5,951 nucleotides of DNA from Methylobacterium sp. (GTDB taxonomy: Bacteria > Pseudomonadota > Alphaproteobacteria > Rhizobiales > Beijerinckiaceae): NCBI GenBank assembly GCA_021154065.1, contig JAJKJG010000262.1:1-5951 (forward strand), written 5' to 3'. A model generated the notes under the pieces. It had not been told where the DNA came from. It did not search any database and saw only the letters and a list, made by a program, of their open reading frames with translations. Shown here piece after piece: positions 5,083 through 5,951 of this stretch. The translations under genes were made by a program, and so were the position numbers. Position 1 is the first letter of the stretch. Each line of letters opens with the position of its first letter.

Positions 5083-5951
5083 ATGCCGAAACCCGACATC
5101 CGCGTCGCGACCTTTGCCGGGCCGGGCGCGAAGCCCGTCATCGAGACGGTGCCCTGGCCGGCGGTGCCGGACAATGCGGCGCTGATCAAGATCGGCGCCT
5201 GCGGCGTCTGCGGCACCGATCAGCACATCCTGAAGGGGCATTGGCCGAAGCCGCTGCCCTGGCCGTTCACGCTCGGCCACGAGATCGGCGGCGTCATCGT
5301 CGAGAAGGGCGCCGCGCTCGTCGAGGATTTCATGGGCAAGCCGATCGCCGTCGGCTCGAAGATCATGATCCCGCCGCTGATGCCGTGCGGGCGCTGCCAC
5401 TATTGCGTCCACTACCCCGAGAACGCCAACAAGTGCCTGACGCCGGTCTATTACGGGCGCTATCTCGGCTTCGACAAGCCGCCGCACCTGTGGGGCGGCT
5501 GGGCGGAGTACGTCTATGTCGACCTCGACATGCTGCCCGGCACCAAGATCTACAAGCTGCCCGACGACATGCCGCTTCGGCTCGGCGCGCTCGCCGAGCC
5601 GCTCACCTCCTGCATCCGCGCCTTCAACCGGGCGACCCGCGCCGGCGGCTTCAGATGGGGCGACACGGTCGTCGTCCAGGGCTCCGGGCCCATCGGGATT
5701 CTCGCGGTTGCGGCGGCGCAGGAGATGGGCGCGGGCCGCGTGATCTGCGTCGGCGCGCCGGAGGAGCCGCGGCTCAAGCTGGCGCGCAAGTTCGGCGCCG
5801 AGGCGACGGTCGACATCGAGGCGGTGACGTCGCCGGCGGAGCGCATCGCGCGCGTGCGCGAGATCGTCGGCGGCTTCGGGGCCGATCTCGTCATGGACTG
5901 CTCCGGCCACCCTTCGGCCGGGCCGGAAGGCATCGAGATGCTGCGCGACGG
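5083..5951 (+). CDS. Zinc-dependent medium-chain alcohol dehydrogenase family protein, 3' end outside the window
   Basis: The first 289 codons are present, roughly three quarters of a typical 340-390 residue member. It is a cytoplasmic NAD(P)-dependent oxidoreductase of an alcohol or polyol; the substrate is unknown. The GroES-like catalytic domain shows GACGVCGTDQH (38-48, zinc ligand Cys43), GHE (65-67, His66) and AEPL (171-174, possible third ligand Glu172). A structural-zinc lobe has Cys102, Cys105, Cys108 and Cys118. The Rossmann domain begins at about 194 with the nucleotide loop GSGPIG (200-205). At the end of the second strand (VICVGAPEEPR, about 220-230) the Asp usual in NAD enzymes is absent. 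In-frame starts are ATG 5083, GTG 5074 and ATG 5065; a stop lies at 5053-5055. I chose 5083 because 5065 lies in a repeat hairpin. The binding site before 5083 is poor (GTGGGG, 3-base spacer). The wording resembles the TM0436-like subgroup, which is inference. Confidence 0.9.
   Translation, partial: MPKPDIRVATFAGPGAKPVIETVPWPAVPDNAALIKIGACGVCGTDQHILKGHWPKPLPWPFTLGHEIGGVIVEKGAALVEDFMGKPIAVGSKIMIPPLMPCGRCHYCVHYPENANKCLTPVYYGRYLGFDKPPHLWGGWAEYVYVDLDMLPGTKIYKLPDDMPLRLGALAEPLTSCIRAFNRATRAGGFRWGDTVVVQGSGPIGILAVAAAQEMGAGRVICVGAPEEPRLKLARKFGAEATVDIEAVTSPAERIARVREIVGGFGADLVMDCSGHPSAGPEGIEMLRD

Noticed and set aside
4791..5216. Minus-strand open frame of 141 codons
   Set aside because: It covers the palindromic repeat (VIAGLHPAI), a classic source of false proteins, and runs antisense into the dehydrogenase N-terminus.

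Overview
The window looks like chromosomal DNA of a GC-rich alphaproteobacterium, most likely of the order Hyphomicrobiales (Methylobacterium/Salinarimonas-like; the family is inference). Three things point there. The GatB protein carries the [14 protein letters not shown] form of the family signature that I associate with alphaproteobacteria. Promoters match the GGAAC-N16-CGTT consensus of the alphaproteobacterial general stress sigma factor EcfG. Intergenic palindromes belong to the type whose spurious translation reads 'VIAGL.PAI'. Codon use is strongly G/C at third positions throughout. No phage, insertion sequence, CRISPR or rRNA/tRNA sequence is visible.

Layout. Minus strand, 1-641: two small paralogous genes in tandem, each with its own promoter. 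One (start at 101) runs off the left edge. The other (581 to 234) encodes a 115-residue single-pass membrane protein and ends at a hairpin terminator. Plus strand, 800-2284: gatB, a subunit of the tRNA-dependent amidotransferase, closed by a terminator at 2322-2346. Plus strand, 2449-3411: a secreted Ser/Gly-rich low-complexity protein with a very basic core, behind a perfect EcfG-type promoter (2387-2411) and closed by a strong terminator (3436-3467). Plus strand, 3542-4567: a D-2-hydroxyacid dehydrogenase of the CtBP-like group, starting at TTG. Then 515 bases without a convincing gene, holding a possible structured RNA and two facing copies of a palindromic repeat. Plus strand, 5083 to the right edge: the first 289 codons of a zinc-dependent medium-chain dehydrogenase.

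The genes do not form one operon; most are separate units bounded by terminators. The most coherent theme is stress regulation. A perfect general-stress promoter precedes the secreted Ser/Gly protein, and two near-consensus ones precede the small paralogous proteins, so three uncharacterised envelope or small proteins around the housekeeping gene gatB may share one regulon. The two dehydrogenases at the right lie on the same strand, but the sequence does not show that they act in one pathway. I did not find a clearly new multi-gene system. The best leads are the stress-promoter cluster and the structured 4689-4873 region.
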